The notes: generated by a model from the letters alone, not told the origin. Positions 34,535 through 45,051 are shown, numbered from the stretch's first letter. The stretch is DNA of 64,000 nucleotides from Rhodocytophaga aerolata (GCF_030503435.1 NZ_JAUKPO010000020.1:62001-126000); one strand, 5' to 3'. Translations and numbers: made by a program.

Positions 34535-35362
34535 CTATTCATGCAGTTTAAAGGGAAAGTACCTGGCCATAACAAACATAAATAAACCGAATATAAATAA
34601 ACCACCTGCCAGGCAATACAGTAACATTAGCCCGTAAGGAAGCTGTAGTATGAGTTTAAATAAATCATCCATACTTTTTACCCAGGAAGGATTGCGGGTA
34701 AAGGCAGCTTTTAAAGTGTACACACCTATAGCAGTTAATAAGGTAGCTAGAGTAGTAAAACCGATGGCCCCACTCAAACGAATAATAATTTTCCAGAAAC
34801 GGCTTAGATGATCTGTTTTCAAGCTTTTGTATAGCCCATTCTTTATTGCTTTTTTGCCTTGTACACTGGCCCAGGTTACCATGATAACTCCTGCTATTAT
34901 TACTAGCCATTCACCGCCTTCCCTTTGCAAAATGGCAGCAATCCAAATTTGCTTTTCATTTTCTGGGCCACTTCCATTTCCTAATAATAGCTTTAAAGCA
35001 GTTAATGCTAAACTTGCATAGGATATACCACTGAGCAAATAAGTAAACCGGTGCAAAAGTCCACTTAAATTTGTCCCTTTGCCATACGGGTCGGAGAATA
35101 CCTCGAACATTCGCCAAATGGTATGGGCCCCTAAAGCTATTGTAATCAAGCCTAATAGGATTTGACCCAAAGGTTGGTTAAATAAGGTTTTTAAGATCTC
35201 TTTCCGGTTAGCATCTTGGCTGCTTAAGCCAATAGCAGATAAAACAGCTAATATAGCTACGCCACAAAATAATATGCCTTTTACTACATAGCTCCACCGG
35301 GCTAGTGTTTCAATGGCCTTTTGTGAACCCTCTTGAAGCTTTTTAGTTTCAATAAAAGACAT
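34535..35362 (-). CDS. DUF1206 six-helix membrane protein
   Basis: A 275-residue protein with six hydrophobic segments in three similar pairs. Each pair opens with an aromatic-rich pattern (ARWSYVVKGILFCGVAIL, HRFTYLLSGISYASLALT, RLSGAIGFTTLATLLTAIG), as in DUF1206. Function of the family is unknown. It is 8 bp downstream-adjacent to the RND adaptor gene on the same strand, so it may belong to that operon's end. Confidence 0.75.
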   Translation of the reverse strand: MSFIETKKLQEGSQKAIETLARWSYVVKGILFCGVAILAVLSAIGLSSQDANRKEILKTLFNQPLGQILLGLITIALGAHTIWRMFEVFSDPYGKGTNLSGLLHRFTYLLSGISYASLALTALKLLLGNGSGPENEKQIWIAAILQREGGEWLVIIAGVIMVTWASVQGKKAIKNGLYKSLKTDHLSRFWKIIIRLSGAIGFTTLATLLTAIGVYTLKAAFTRNPSWVKSMDDLFKLILQLPYGLMLLYCLAGGLFIFGLFMFVMARYFPFKLHE

Positions 35363-35370
35363 TGAATGGG

Positions 35371-36483
35371 CTACTTTGGCTCTGTTATCCTTACTACCAC
35401 CCTTTTATCTGGTTTCAGTTCTTCACTGCCATTTTGTGCAAGTGTATCATTAGCAGAAACGTTACCAAATATTTCTATTTTATCATCCAAGGCCATTCCT
35501 TTGCTTACATCTACCCATTCAGTTTGCCTATTCTTTATTCGAACTATAAAATTCCTTTCCTGTGAAGTTACTACCGTTTTAGAGGGCACAAGAAATGTAC
35601 TATCAGGCCGTGACATATTTATTTTTACATCAGCAAACATACCTGGCTTAAGTTGGCCATTTTGATTACTTACGTCAAACTCCCATAACTCTGTTCGGTT
35701 ATTAGAGACAACGCTGTTGGTTTTGCGGGCAAGTGTAGCAGGAAATTTTTTTCCAGGAAAAGCTCTTACCGTAAAAAAGATTTCTTTACTGGTTAACAAG
35801 TTACCAACAGTGGCCTCAGGAACGGCTACTGCAAGTCTAAGTATTTTATTGTTTTCCATTTCGAGTAAAGGCTGGCTATTGTTTGCTCCAACTAAAGCTC
35901 CCGGATGAACATGTCGCATAGTGATTACTCCGTCAAAAGGTGCCCGGATAATTAAATATTCGTCTAAACTTCGTTTAGAACGAACGAGTGCCTTCATTGA
36001 TTCATATTCTGCACTATCGGCATGCATTACATTTTTTGTGCGTTCTAATTCACTTGGGGCGATTACTCCCGGCTTCTTGGATGCATTTTGTATGCGTGTA
36101 TAGGTATCTAAGCTGCTGGTATATTTTGCTTTTGTAGCTTGTAAGCGCGAATTCACTTCAGCTAACTGGGCATCCATTTCAGGTGCCTCCAATATGGCAA
36201 GTATCTGCCCTTTTTTAACCTCAGAGCCAATATCTACATTTATTTTCTTGACAAAGCCGCTCACTTTAGCAACAAGACTTACTTGCTCATAAGGTTTTAA
36301 TTCACCCGGTAAGGTTATTTCTTTAGATAGCTTTTGTGATGTTAAAATAAAAGCATGAACTGTATCTGCCTTGGTAACTGAAGCCGACTGAACCTGCTTT
36401 TTTTCACCTTCTTCCTTACCATTGCAAGCTAGCAGATATAGTAGAGGTATGACTAACTTTAAGGAAAAGCTTATTTTTTTCAT
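35371..36483 (-). CDS. RND-efflux periplasmic adaptor (membrane fusion lipoprotein)
   Basis: A 370-residue protein whose signal ends in LLYLLACNG (lipoprotein). It has the MFP architecture: the biotinyl-lipoyl-like first half (EVSLVAKVSGFVKKINVDIG, then GSEVKKGQILAILEAPEMDA), a helical hairpin (about 105-170) and the second lipoyl half (YLIIRAPFDGVITMRHVHPG). A beta-barrel and membrane-proximal domain follow. It bridges the inner-membrane pump and the TolC-like channel. The gene order is TolC-like, RND pump, adaptor. Confidence 0.86.
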   Translation of the reverse strand: MKKISFSLKLVIPLLYLLACNGKEEGEKKQVQSASVTKADTVHAFILTSQKLSKEITLPGELKPYEQVSLVAKVSGFVKKINVDIGSEVKKGQILAILEAPEMDAQLAEVNSRLQATKAKYTSSLDTYTRIQNASKKPGVIAPSELERTKNVMHADSAEYESMKALVRSKRSLDEYLIIRAPFDGVITMRHVHPGALVGANNSQPLLEMENNKILRLAVAVPEATVGNLLTSKEIFFTVRAFPGKKFPATLARKTNSVVSNNRTELWEFDVSNQNGQLKPGMFADVKINMSRPDSTFLVPSKTVVTSQERNFIVRIKNRQTEWVDVSKGMALDDKIEIFGNVSANDTLAQNGSEELKPDKRVVVRITEPK

Positions 36484-36541
36484 AATCTGCTAAAAATATA
36501 TTTTAATCTCTTTGATTTTAATGCTTTCATGAATTTATATA

Positions 36542-39500
36542 CTACATGCCGTGATATTTACTCTCTGTATCATCGGGATCAAGTGATCTGCTTATATAGG
36601 CTTTCCTTTGGGTAAGAGCATCATAGATAAGTGGCATTACAAAAAGTGTACTAAGTGTGGAAAATAAAAGGCCACCAATGACTGCTATACCTAAAGGAGA
36701 GGTTTGCTCACCTCCTTCACCTAATCCTATGGCCATAGGAATCATCCCGGCAATCATAGCAAGGCTTGTCATTAAAATTGGTCTTAAACGTGTATTGGCT
36801 CCCTCTAAGGCCACATTACCAGTATGCGATGTGTCCCGCCTAATCATCTCAGCATTCGTTACCAGTAAAATGGCATTAGCAACTGAAACACCAATAGCCA
36901 TAATACAACCCATAAAAGATTGTATATTGAGTGTTTTACCTGTCAGCAACAATAATAACAGCGAGCCAGACAGAACAGCTGGCAGGTTAGTTAAAATAAG
37001 GGCAGATAGCTTGAAAGACTGAAAATTAGCAGCTAATAATAGAAAAATGACCACCACAGCTAATAATAAACCTGTTCCTAATTCATTTAAGGTTTGCTCT
37101 AGTAATTCTGCTTGTCCACGAATGGCTATTTTTAGCCCTGCAGGAATCTCTCCCAGCGCATCAATTTGCTTCTGTATGTCTTTCACAGCACTTCCTAAAT
37201 CTTTATTTTCTATATTGGCTGTAATGTTTACAAAGCGCTGCTGATTTAACCGGTCATATTCTCCTACCAAGCTAGCTTTGCTCCACTCGGCTACATCCCG
37301 CACAAAAGCTGTCTGTGAACCTTTACCTGAGAGAGGAACTTGTTCAATATCTTGTGGAGTACTCATCTGATATTGAGGCAATTCTACTTGTACCTGGTAG
37401 GATGTACCACTGGATTGATCCAGCCAGTAATTAGGTTGTGTATATCTGCTGGAAGAAGTAGCCGCAACAAGCGATTTGCTAATGTCATTTACTGTAAGAC
37501 CTAACTGTCCAGCCCTCACCCGGTCAATATTTACTTGCAAGCTGGGATAGTCGAGGGGTATGCCAAACTGTACATCGCGCAAATAGGAAAGACTTTGCAA
37601 ATTTTTCTTAATCTTATCAGCATATTCCCGGCTTTGTGAAAGATTCTTACCTATAACCGCAATGTCTACAGGTGTAGTAGCTCCTAGGTTCATCACCTGA
37701 TCGACCAAATCGCCTGGTTCAAAAGAAAGCGTAATCTGAGGAATGGTTTGTGCTACATCTTTTCTAATTTGTTCCTTCAGTTCCTGAATAGAAATATTTG
37801 ATCCGGAATTAAGTCTAACTGTAAGTACAGCTTCATGCGGGCCGCTTGTCCACAAATAAATTGTATTAATAGGATAGTTAGGGGGTTGTACACCTACAAA
37901 AGCAGAAGATATTTCTATATTTTCGCCGCCCACTAAGGTCTTAATGCGTTCGATTAACTTCAATGTATAGTCTTCTGTACGTTCAATTCTTGTTCCGGTA
38001 GGCGCTCTTAAACGCAATTGAAATTGCCCGGCATCTACTTTTGGGAATATTTCAGTTCCAATAAGAAGAAATGAGCCAACTATTAGCAGTGAAACTACTG
38101 CTGTATAAAGGATAATTACCATTGTTTTTCTCTTGAAAAGCGGCAAAAGGCTTTCATTATACCGCTGTTTGATTTTCTCAAAGGAGAATCTGCTTGGCTT
38201 AATTGTATGTTTTTTTTCATGCAGTTCATCTTTCAGCATCCAATTGGCAAGTACAGGAACTAAGGTTTGGGATAGCAGGAAAGAAGCAATCATGGCAAAA
38301 CCTACCGCTAAAGAAAGAGGCATAAACATGGATCTTGGTACACCGGTCATAAAAAAGGATGGAACGAACACGGCTAGTATACTAAAAAGAATTAATAGCT
38401 TAGGTAAAGCAATTTCTTTACAAGCATCCAAGATCGCTCTTGGTTTGGGCTTACCCATTTCTAAATGTCTATGGATATTTTCAATGGTTACAGTGGCTTC
38501 ATCCACTAATATTCCAACAGATAAAGCTAATCCACCAAGCGTCATAATATTGATTGTTTGTCCAAATGCATAGAGAAAAATAACCCCTGTAAGGATAGCG
38601 ATTGGAATAGTTATTATTACAATAATGGCACTTCTCCTATCCCCAAGAAATAACCACACCATTAAGCCTGTAAGTATGGCACCTAATCCGCCTTCAAATA
38701 ATAAACTTTTAAGTGAGTTAATGACATAGCCGGATTGGTCAAATTCATAGGAAACTTTAATATCTTCAGGAATAGCAGCTTGCATAGCCGGCAACTCTTT
38801 CTTTATACGTTGCACTACATCCCAGGTGGATGCATCCGAGCGTTTAGTTACAGGGATGTATATCGAGCGTTTACCATTTACCAAAGCATAACCTGAAGTA
38901 ATATCAGCACCATTTTCTACAGAACCGATATCTTTTAGATACACAGCTGGACCGCTTACAGCTTTCAAAGGAATATTGCCCAGCTCCTTAATGTTGCTTA
39001 CAACAGAATTTTGAGGGGTAATTAGGGTCTGATCACCTACGCGGATATTCCCGGAAGGAGAAATAGTATTTCCATTAGCTAAAGCTTGTACTACTTCATC
39101 TGGTGATAAACCATAACTGCGCATTCGTTCAGGGTCTACTTTTATGATTACTGTCCGCTGGCTGCCACCAAATGGTGGAGGAGCTGACACCCCCTGTAAA
39201 GAAGCAAAGAGAGGGCGGACCTTAAACAAGGCTAAGTCTTGAATCTCACCTAATGTCTTGGTTTCACTCTGAAATACCAACTGGCCCACCGGAGCACTAC
39301 CTGCATCATAGCGTACCACAAAAGGGGGAACCGTACCTGGAGGCATAAAAGCCCGGGAGCGGTTTACCTGGGCAACTACTTCGGCAATGGCCTGGCTCAT
39401 TTCCGTTCCGGGGTGGAACTGGAGCTTGATTAATGTAACTCCTTGAATGGATTTAGATTCAACAAACTTGATTCCGGTAACATATAGGAAATGATATTCG

Positions 39501-39700
39501 TAGTAAGAAGTTACAAAACCTTCCATTTGCTGGGGCGATAATCCACCATAGGGCTGGGCAACATAGATTGTGGGAAGCCCCAATTGGGGGAATATGTCAA
39601 TAGGCATCTTGCGGATTGCAAGTACAGAAAAAAACAAAATTCCGATGATGGCCACTATAATGGTAATAGGCTTTCGTAAGGCGCCGGTTATTAAATTCAT
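36542..39700 (-). CDS. RND efflux pump, inner-membrane subunit
   Basis: A 1052-residue protein of full RND length, with 12 membrane segments and two large periplasmic loops. The N-terminus (MNLITGALRKPITIIVAIIG) and MPIDIFPQLGLPTIYVAQPY are typical. The proton-relay region contains LSVGILVDEATVTIENIH in TM4. It would extrude a drug, dye, metal or lipid-like substrate using the proton gradient. The sequence lacks the Met clusters expected of a copper or silver CusA, so substrate class is open. It is 36 bp downstream of the TolC-like gene. Confidence 0.88.
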   Translation of the reverse strand: MNLITGALRKPITIIVAIIGILFFSVLAIRKMPIDIFPQLGLPTIYVAQPYGGLSPQQMEGFVTSYYEYHFLYVTGIKFVESKSIQGVTLIKLQFHPGTEMSQAIAEVVAQVNRSRAFMPPGTVPPFVVRYDAGSAPVGQLVFQSETKTLGEIQDLALFKVRPLFASLQGVSAPPPFGGSQRTVIIKVDPERMRSYGLSPDEVVQALANGNTISPSGNIRVGDQTLITPQNSVVSNIKELGNIPLKAVSGPAVYLKDIGSVENGADITSGYALVNGKRSIYIPVTKRSDASTWDVVQRIKKELPAMQAAIPEDIKVSYEFDQSGYVINSLKSLLFEGGLGAILTGLMVWLFLGDRRSAIIVIITIPIAILTGVIFLYAFGQTINIMTLGGLALSVGILVDEATVTIENIHRHLEMGKPKPRAILDACKEIALPKLLILFSILAVFVPSFFMTGVPRSMFMPLSLAVGFAMIASFLLSQTLVPVLANWMLKDELHEKKHTIKPSRFSFEKIKQRYNESLLPLFKRKTMVIILYTAVVSLLIVGSFLLIGTEIFPKVDAGQFQLRLRAPTGTRIERTEDYTLKLIERIKTLVGGENIEISSAFVGVQPPNYPINTIYLWTSGPHEAVLTVRLNSGSNISIQELKEQIRKDVAQTIPQITLSFEPGDLVDQVMNLGATTPVDIAVIGKNLSQSREYADKIKKNLQSLSYLRDVQFGIPLDYPSLQVNIDRVRAGQLGLTVNDISKSLVAATSSSRYTQPNYWLDQSSGTSYQVQVELPQYQMSTPQDIEQVPLSGKGSQTAFVRDVAEWSKASLVGEYDRLNQQRFVNITANIENKDLGSAVKDIQKQIDALGEIPAGLKIAIRGQAELLEQTLNELGTGLLLAVVVIFLLLAANFQSFKLSALILTNLPAVLSGSLLLLLLTGKTLNIQSFMGCIMAIGVSVANAILLVTNAEMIRRDTSHTGNVALEGANTRLRPILMTSLAMIAGMIPMAIGLGEGGEQTSPLGIAVIGGLLFSTLSTLFVMPLIYDALTQRKAYISRSLDPDDTESKYHGM

Positions 39701-39736
39701 AGCTTAAGTGGTATTTATTTTATTTAATGTTGCTTT

Positions 39737-41134
39737 TCACTCAATCTCATTTAGAAATTCTGACAGATCTCCCTTAATGTAAGATTGGTATAATTTAGCT
39801 TTCCAGAGATGAATAATGACGGAAGCATAATTTAATTCAGCACGATTCAGTTCGTATAAGCTTTGATATAATTCTGGTAAGGTAGTAAGTCCTGCCTGGT
39901 AGCGTGTTTGCATTTGAAAATAAGCATCACGGGCAGCACTGAGTTGTAAATCTGTTTGAGAAATGTTTTCGATTGCCGTTTGTATGTTGACTGCAGCTAC
40001 CTTTATTTCACTATCCAGCTTGAGTTGTTGTTCCTGAAATAGCAACTGCTGCGCTTTGAGTTTTTCGTCTTCTACCCTTCCTTGGCTTCGAATCTTTGGA
40101 TACACAAGAATAGGGAAAGTGAGTAATGCCCCTACTGCATAATTATACTTAGTGAAAGAAAGCCCACTCATGCTATAATCAAAATTTTCATTAATAGCGC
40201 CACCAGATCCCCTGGCAAAACCTGTAGCAAAGAAGGATAGCCTAGGAGCATAAGACCGGTTGACAAGAGATTTCCTGCTTTTACCTATATCTATTCTGGC
40301 TTGGTAGAGATCAAGAATAGGATGTGAGCTGGCTTTAGGAAGAGAGGAGTATGTGGAAGATGAACCTATAGAAAACACCTTCCCTGATGATAGCCTGATG
40401 CTATCATTATTGTATCCTATCTCTTGGTTTAGCCTGAGCAGGAATACCTTTTCAGCTTCTACGGCTTTATTCAATTCTACTGTTGCTTTGGCTATTTCCG
40501 CTTTTGTCATAGAAGTATCCACTCCGGGCCTTAATCCAGAAAGAGCTAATGTATGTACTGACGTATAGAGCACCTGTGTACGTTCCAGATTTGAATGCTG
40601 TACTTTAAGCATTGTTTGGGCAGTAAGCCAGTTAAGATATGTCTCAACTACCTGAATTTTATGCTCAAATATAGAATTTGTATATTCGGACTGTGTTTCG
40701 CGGAACTCTGATTGAGCTTGATCTATACTGGCTTTCCTTTGCCCAAAAGTAATAGGCTCCCATGCTAAACGGATACCACCTGCAGAGCCAAATACAGGAT
40801 CATAATTGCTGGTATTACTTACCGGCCCGGAAATAGGAAGAACAATATCTTGTGGATAAAATATTCCATAGATATTGTTCAATGTAGCGTAATTAGCTTG
40901 CAAATGCAGGTCTAACTTTGGCAACGCATCTTTTTTTTCGACAGCAACCCTATTCCTTGATGCCTGTGCTAAATGACGCTTTGCCAATAATGAGGGATAA
41001 TTTTCTTCCGATAGTTGAAGCGCTTGCTTAAGTGAAAGACTATCTTTTGAGTCTTGTGCAATAGATAGGAAATTAAGCCAAAGAAAGCAAAATAAAAGTA
41101 ATAAACTTTTAAGGTATAAGTCTTTTTCTTTCAT
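39737..41134 (-). CDS. TolC-family outer-membrane channel
   Basis: A 465-residue protein with signal peptide (LLLLFCFLWLNFLSIAQ). Two repeats of long helices and short strands carry TolC hallmarks such as LSLKQALQLSEENYPSLLA, SEFRETQSEYTNSIFEHKIQ and ARDAYFQMQTRYQAGLTTLP. It forms the trimeric channel for the RND pump. It is the first gene of the efflux operon and is preceded by the TCTGA direct-repeat site. Confidence 0.88.
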   Translation of the reverse strand: MKEKDLYLKSLLLLFCFLWLNFLSIAQDSKDSLSLKQALQLSEENYPSLLAKRHLAQASRNRVAVEKKDALPKLDLHLQANYATLNNIYGIFYPQDIVLPISGPVSNTSNYDPVFGSAGGIRLAWEPITFGQRKASIDQAQSEFRETQSEYTNSIFEHKIQVVETYLNWLTAQTMLKVQHSNLERTQVLYTSVHTLALSGLRPGVDTSMTKAEIAKATVELNKAVEAEKVFLLRLNQEIGYNNDSIRLSSGKVFSIGSSSTYSSLPKASSHPILDLYQARIDIGKSRKSLVNRSYAPRLSFFATGFARGSGGAINENFDYSMSGLSFTKYNYAVGALLTFPILVYPKIRSQGRVEDEKLKAQQLLFQEQQLKLDSEIKVAAVNIQTAIENISQTDLQLSAARDAYFQMQTRYQAGLTTLPELYQSLYELNRAELNYASVIIHLWKAKLYQSYIKGDLSEFLNEIE

Positions 41135-41202
41135 GTAAAAGGAGGTTTACCATTTAAAGTAAAACTTTGATAGTTACTTGAAATGTGCAACCAAAACTAA
41201 AT

Positions 41203-41235
41203 ACCAATTCTGAGTTAAATCTGAATTTTTAGAAC
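41203..41235 (-). promoter_or_regulatory. OmpR-type direct repeat upstream of the TolC/RND operon
   Basis: TCTGA half sites lie at 41209-41213 and 41220-41224, 11 bp apart. The site is about 75 bp upstream of the TolC-like start and overlaps the end of the sensor-kinase gene. About 33 bp including the flanks are identical to the copy at 34438-34468. Confidence 0.65.
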
Positions 41236-42491
41236 TGAACAGAGATTTTATGCAAATTATCTTGGTAATTATAATTCACCTTCCATTTATTTATTTCACA
41301 AATGGTCTTTACAATAGCCAGCCCAAGGCCTAGGGCACCCTTGCTTTTTGATTGTTTTCTAAAGCGTTCAAAGAGAGTGTCTGGAGAAATAGCTAATTCT
41401 TCACCTGTATTTTCCACAAGAATTATTTTTTCAATGACGGCAACCCGAATGAACCCATTTTGTTTGTTGTGAACAAAAGCATTTTTTATTAGGTTGCTCA
41501 GCAATATTTCCATCAGCATCGGATTAGTATGTACATGTGCATTAAGCGGGATATCTACACTTACTTGTAAGGCATACTTTTCTGTATGCTCCTCAAAATA
41601 GGTTAGAATTTTCTCAACCAGTGGCTTGATGAGCACTCTTGTTTTATCAAAAAATTGGTTGTTTTCAATTTTAGATAATAGTAGTAAGGCATTATTTAGC
41701 TTAGACAATCTGTCAGTTTGAGAAAGAATTTCATGTAAAATCTCCGATTGGCTTTCTTCCAGAGTAGAGTTTTGAAATAGTAGTTCAATTTGGGATTGAA
41801 TAATGGCTAATGGAGTTTGAATTTCATGAGACGCATTTTCAATAAATTGTTTTTGATTTAAATAGATTTGCCTGTTCTTACCTGTCAGTTGCTCTATAGA
41901 TTGATTCAGCTGCTCAAATTCCTTTATCCTAGTAGGATCAAGCAAAAGGGACGATTCTTGATCCAGCCGGTACTCCCGCAATCGGTTAAGTGTAGAATAA
42001 AAGGGCTGCCACAACTTTTTTGAAAGCTTACGGCTAGTGAAGGCTAAGGCTAGAACTAATACAGCGTAGAGAGATAATAAAGTAATGGCAATGGTGTTGA
42101 CGATCTCTGTCGTTTCCAGTCTTGGTTTAAAGATAACCATCCCGTAAGACTTTTTGTCAAAGGTAAACCTGGTGGTTAATTTCCTATACTCGTCAAATTC
42201 ATTATCGGTAGGTTCATAGATGAGCGTATCTCCATACATATCTTGTGTATTTGGCAATAACCCTGAAGAAAGGGGATGAATGACAAAATCATTGTATTCA
42301 TCCTTGGCAAGTGGAACTTCTCGGGATTGCTTGATGATACCAAGAACTTGATTTTTCCTGTTTAATAAAATTTCATCTGAATTTTCATATACTTCATATC
42401 TCATCACTGCATAAAAAACTAAAGACCATATTCCTAAAATAAGGAGGAAAAGCAGCAAATAATACCTGGTAGTAAGGGTTAACAATTTCAT
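41229..42491 (-). CDS. Sensor histidine kinase
   Basis: A 420-residue protein with two membrane helices (about 9-29 and 131-150) enclosing a periplasmic sensor of about 100 residues. A HisKA domain follows (NASHEIQTPLAIIQSQIELL, His in SHE), then a HATPase with N-box NLIKNAFVHNKQ and G-box GALGLGLAIVKTICE. It autophosphorylates and passes phosphate to the regulator encoded upstream. The regulator's stop overlaps its start as ATGA. The stimulus is unknown, perhaps envelope or metal stress given the targets. Confidence 0.88.
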   Translation of the reverse strand: MKLLTLTTRYYLLLFLLILGIWSLVFYAVMRYEVYENSDEILLNRKNQVLGIIKQSREVPLAKDEYNDFVIHPLSSGLLPNTQDMYGDTLIYEPTDNEFDEYRKLTTRFTFDKKSYGMVIFKPRLETTEIVNTIAITLLSLYAVLVLALAFTSRKLSKKLWQPFYSTLNRLREYRLDQESSLLLDPTRIKEFEQLNQSIEQLTGKNRQIYLNQKQFIENASHEIQTPLAIIQSQIELLFQNSTLEESQSEILHEILSQTDRLSKLNNALLLLSKIENNQFFDKTRVLIKPLVEKILTYFEEHTEKYALQVSVDIPLNAHVHTNPMLMEILLSNLIKNAFVHNKQNGFIRVAVIEKIILVENTGEELAISPDTLFERFRKQSKSKGALGLGLAIVKTICEINKWKVNYNYQDNLHKISVQF

Positions 42492-43165
42492 GTTTCTAGG
42501 AGCTGATAGCCAATACCATATACTGTTTTAATCTCCACTCTGGCACTTGCGCCACTTAATTTTCTTTTCAGATTTTTGATATGCGTAAACAAAAAGTCAA
42601 AAGAATCTACTTGATCTATATGATCGCCCCACAGCTGTTCTGCTAATGAGGATTTAGATACCACATAGTTTTTATTTGCTATTAAATGCAGCAAAATGTC
42701 TAACTCTTTTCTTGTTAAATTCAAAGGGGTTTGATTAGCAAAAGCTACGCGTTGAAGTAAATTGATTTGAATGTTTCCAAGCTCAATTACATCATTGGTA
42801 TCAAACTTTTTTCTTCGGATAACCGCTTTTACCCTTGCATTGAGTTCAGAAAGGTGAAAAGGCTTAGTAAGGTAGTCATCCGCTCCTAAGTCCAAACCAT
42901 TTATTTTATCATCGAGTGAATTTTTAGCTGAAATAATAATTACGCCTTGTGCTTTTTTTTGTGCTTTTAACGCTTCTAAAATTTTTAAGCCATTGCCATC
43001 AGGCAAGGTAATGTCAAGCAAGATACAATCATAATCATACAAATGAACTTTCTCGATAGCTTCATTAAAAGTAGCTACTCCTTCGCAAACATAATTCTCC
43101 TCTGAGAAATAAGAAGTAATACTTTTTAAAAGTGGTTGTTCATCTTCAACAATGAGAATTTTCAT
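42488..43165 (-). CDS. OmpR-family response regulator
   Basis: A 225-residue protein. The receiver domain has the acidic pocket in ILIVEDEQPL, the phospho-acceptor Asp in DCILLDITLPDGNG, and Lys in DYLTKPFHLSEL. A winged-helix output domain follows (ELDILLHLIANKNYVVSKSS, THIKNLKRKL, VYGIGYQL). It probably binds direct repeats with 11-bp spacing. Three candidate sites with that design lie in this window upstream of the iron ABC operon, tolC and chrA. Confidence 0.88.
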   Translation of the reverse strand: MKILIVEDEQPLLKSITSYFSEENYVCEGVATFNEAIEKVHLYDYDCILLDITLPDGNGLKILEALKAQKKAQGVIIISAKNSLDDKINGLDLGADDYLTKPFHLSELNARVKAVIRRKKFDTNDVIELGNIQINLLQRVAFANQTPLNLTRKELDILLHLIANKNYVVSKSSLAEQLWGDHIDQVDSFDFLFTHIKNLKRKLSGASARVEIKTVYGIGYQLLET

Positions 43166-43215
43166 GATTTACACCATATTGTTAATAATCTGCAAAACTG
43201 AAGTGGATGATAGAC

Positions 43216-43674
43216 TCACCTAAGGGGCACTCTAGCTTTTATCATCTCTTTCCAAGCTTCAATGCCTCCTGATAATAGTTGTACAGGATAACCTAACTCT
43301 AATAGGCGGTTAGTTACACCCTGGCTTACTTTATGTCCATGTACACAGTAGACAACGATAAGACTATCTTTGGGAAGTACTTTTGCCCATTCTTCAACAT
43401 TAGTTGGATCAAGCCAGGTTGCGGTAGGTAATAATTGAGGATCAGCCTGAAAATCTTTTTTTAACCGCACATCCAGTATTCTTACTTTTGATCTTTTTTT
43501 AATCAGTTCTTGTAGTTCATGTGTAGTAATAGTAGTATCTGCTTGAGTAGTATCTACTTGATTTATACTACTTTTAGTATGTGAATGACTTAACTGTCCC
43601 AATGAATCTACATAGGCGGCAATTAAAATGATAAGTAAGCAGATACCTGTTTTTATTAAATCTTTGATTTTCAT
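43216..43674 (-). CDS. Periplasmic rhodanese-like protein
   Basis: A 152-residue protein with an N-terminal signal segment (about residues 8-27). It has one rhodanese domain: VRILDVRLKKDF, then IVVYCVHGHKVSQGVTNRLL with active-site Cys in YCVHGHK, then VQLLSGGIEAWKE. It would transfer or sense sulfane sulfur or act in redox signalling. It lies 50 bp upstream of the regulator-kinase pair on the same strand, so it may be part of that operon. Confidence 0.8.
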   Translation of the reverse strand: MKIKDLIKTGICLLIILIAAYVDSLGQLSHSHTKSSINQVDTTQADTTITTHELQELIKKRSKVRILDVRLKKDFQADPQLLPTATWLDPTNVEEWAKVLPKDSLIVVYCVHGHKVSQGVTNRLLELGYPVQLLSGGIEAWKEMIKARVPLR

Positions 43675-43867
43675 AATCTTAGACAGTATAAAAAATAATA
43701 TATAATAAGAGATTTATTTGATGCCGGGAATTCTTTAAGTAAAATTACTAGTTAAGTAATGAGATAGCCCTGCTAAAGCACTTTTGCCAATCTATGAACA
43801 GAAAGCAGAAGCTATCACGTATTTTTGCTACCACCATTATACCAAACCATTTGGTATGCGAAATAAA

Positions 43868-44923
43868 TTAAGAAATATAATCTTTTGAGTTCTTTTTTTT
43901 CATAAGTCTATGACTTACTTCTTCTACAATGAATGGAATAGCGCTGGGTGGAAAAGGCGAAACACAACTCACATTTATTTCACATAGGGTGTATTTTCCA
44001 ACAGCCATATTGTGATTACTATCGTTTATAAAAAAGTCAGCATCCCAAATCACAGGCATCCTATCACTTGAAATGGCTAGGCTCTTTTGCAATTGAGGAA
44101 TCCAGCTATTTTCCATGATTTGCTTCAAATCATTAAACAAACCGCAGTTTTGGGTGAAATAGTAACGTTTACTTGGGGGCAAACTTGTTTTAACGCCATT
44201 GATCGCTATTTCATACAGCGCAACAATTTCCTGATAGCCAAATCCGGCCACTTTATTTCCGGATACATAACATCTGACCATCCCATTGATTAGCCCTTCA
44301 TGCCATGCTTGTTCGATTAGCAAGCCATTATTCGAAAAATAGGGTTTAAACTCGCTATAGAAGTCATTCCAAGAAAGAGTTTTAGCTTCCCCGCTATTTT
44401 TAGCATGAATAACAGTTACCTCATCTGCTGATCTACCTTGTATAATTTTATACACACCATTGCCTCCATTACCGCGGTATTGTTTTAATACTTTTATACC
44501 CGATCTCTGCAATGCCTCAGGAAACCGCCTAGCAAAGTCCTCAAAGCTTGTATACATGTCAGTTTCACTTCCCCAACCCACATCTTTTGTTTTATACAGA
44601 ATATCCTTCGTGCCCATTTTCAATATTACTTCCGGATGAGTGGAAACAAAACATCCTTGATCGGATACTTTAGCAAGTAGGGCATCTAGTTTTCTTCGAT
44701 CTTTTCCTTGCTCAATGGGATTCACCCAAACTAACAGGGCATCAAACTTGAGCAGATCACTATACAATGTATCAAGTGATTCATCATTATATAATACGGA
44801 TTGGACATGGAACCCTTCTGATAAAAACGCACTTGCTAAATCCTTATACTTTTCCTCAGTTAAGGCATTTCTATCTGAGTTGATCTCGCCATAAATTAGT
44901 ATGGCTATAGAATATGGCTTCAT
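43868..44923 (-). CDS. Cj0069-family protein (ATP-grasp-like)
   Basis: A 351-residue protein without signal peptide or membrane helix. It resembles the poorly known Cj0069 family: GEINSDRNALTEEKYKDLAS near the start, a Lys-Gly segment in VLKQYRGNGGNGVYKIIQGR in the middle, and CEINVSCVSPFPPSAIPFIV near the end. The order (Gly-rich loop, late acidic-Asn-type motif EINVS) is like ATP-grasp ligases. The reaction is unknown. It stands between rhodanese and ChrA. Confidence 0.6.
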   Translation of the reverse strand: MKPYSIAILIYGEINSDRNALTEEKYKDLASAFLSEGFHVQSVLYNDESLDTLYSDLLKFDALLVWVNPIEQGKDRRKLDALLAKVSDQGCFVSTHPEVILKMGTKDILYKTKDVGWGSETDMYTSFEDFARRFPEALQRSGIKVLKQYRGNGGNGVYKIIQGRSADEVTVIHAKNSGEAKTLSWNDFYSEFKPYFSNNGLLIEQAWHEGLINGMVRCYVSGNKVAGFGYQEIVALYEIAINGVKTSLPPSKRYYFTQNCGLFNDLKQIMENSWIPQLQKSLAISSDRMPVIWDADFFINDSNHNMAVGKYTLCEINVSCVSPFPPSAIPFIVEEVSHRLMKKKNSKDYIS

Positions 44924-45051
44924 ACTATTTTTTATTACTTGATTATTAAACTATTTAAATGACCTAAATAAACTTATGGCTAGTACCTATTTTCAGAAAA
45001 GCTCCAGTGAGTAAACAGTTTATAAGACAGCTCAAAGAGCCTGCATACCAA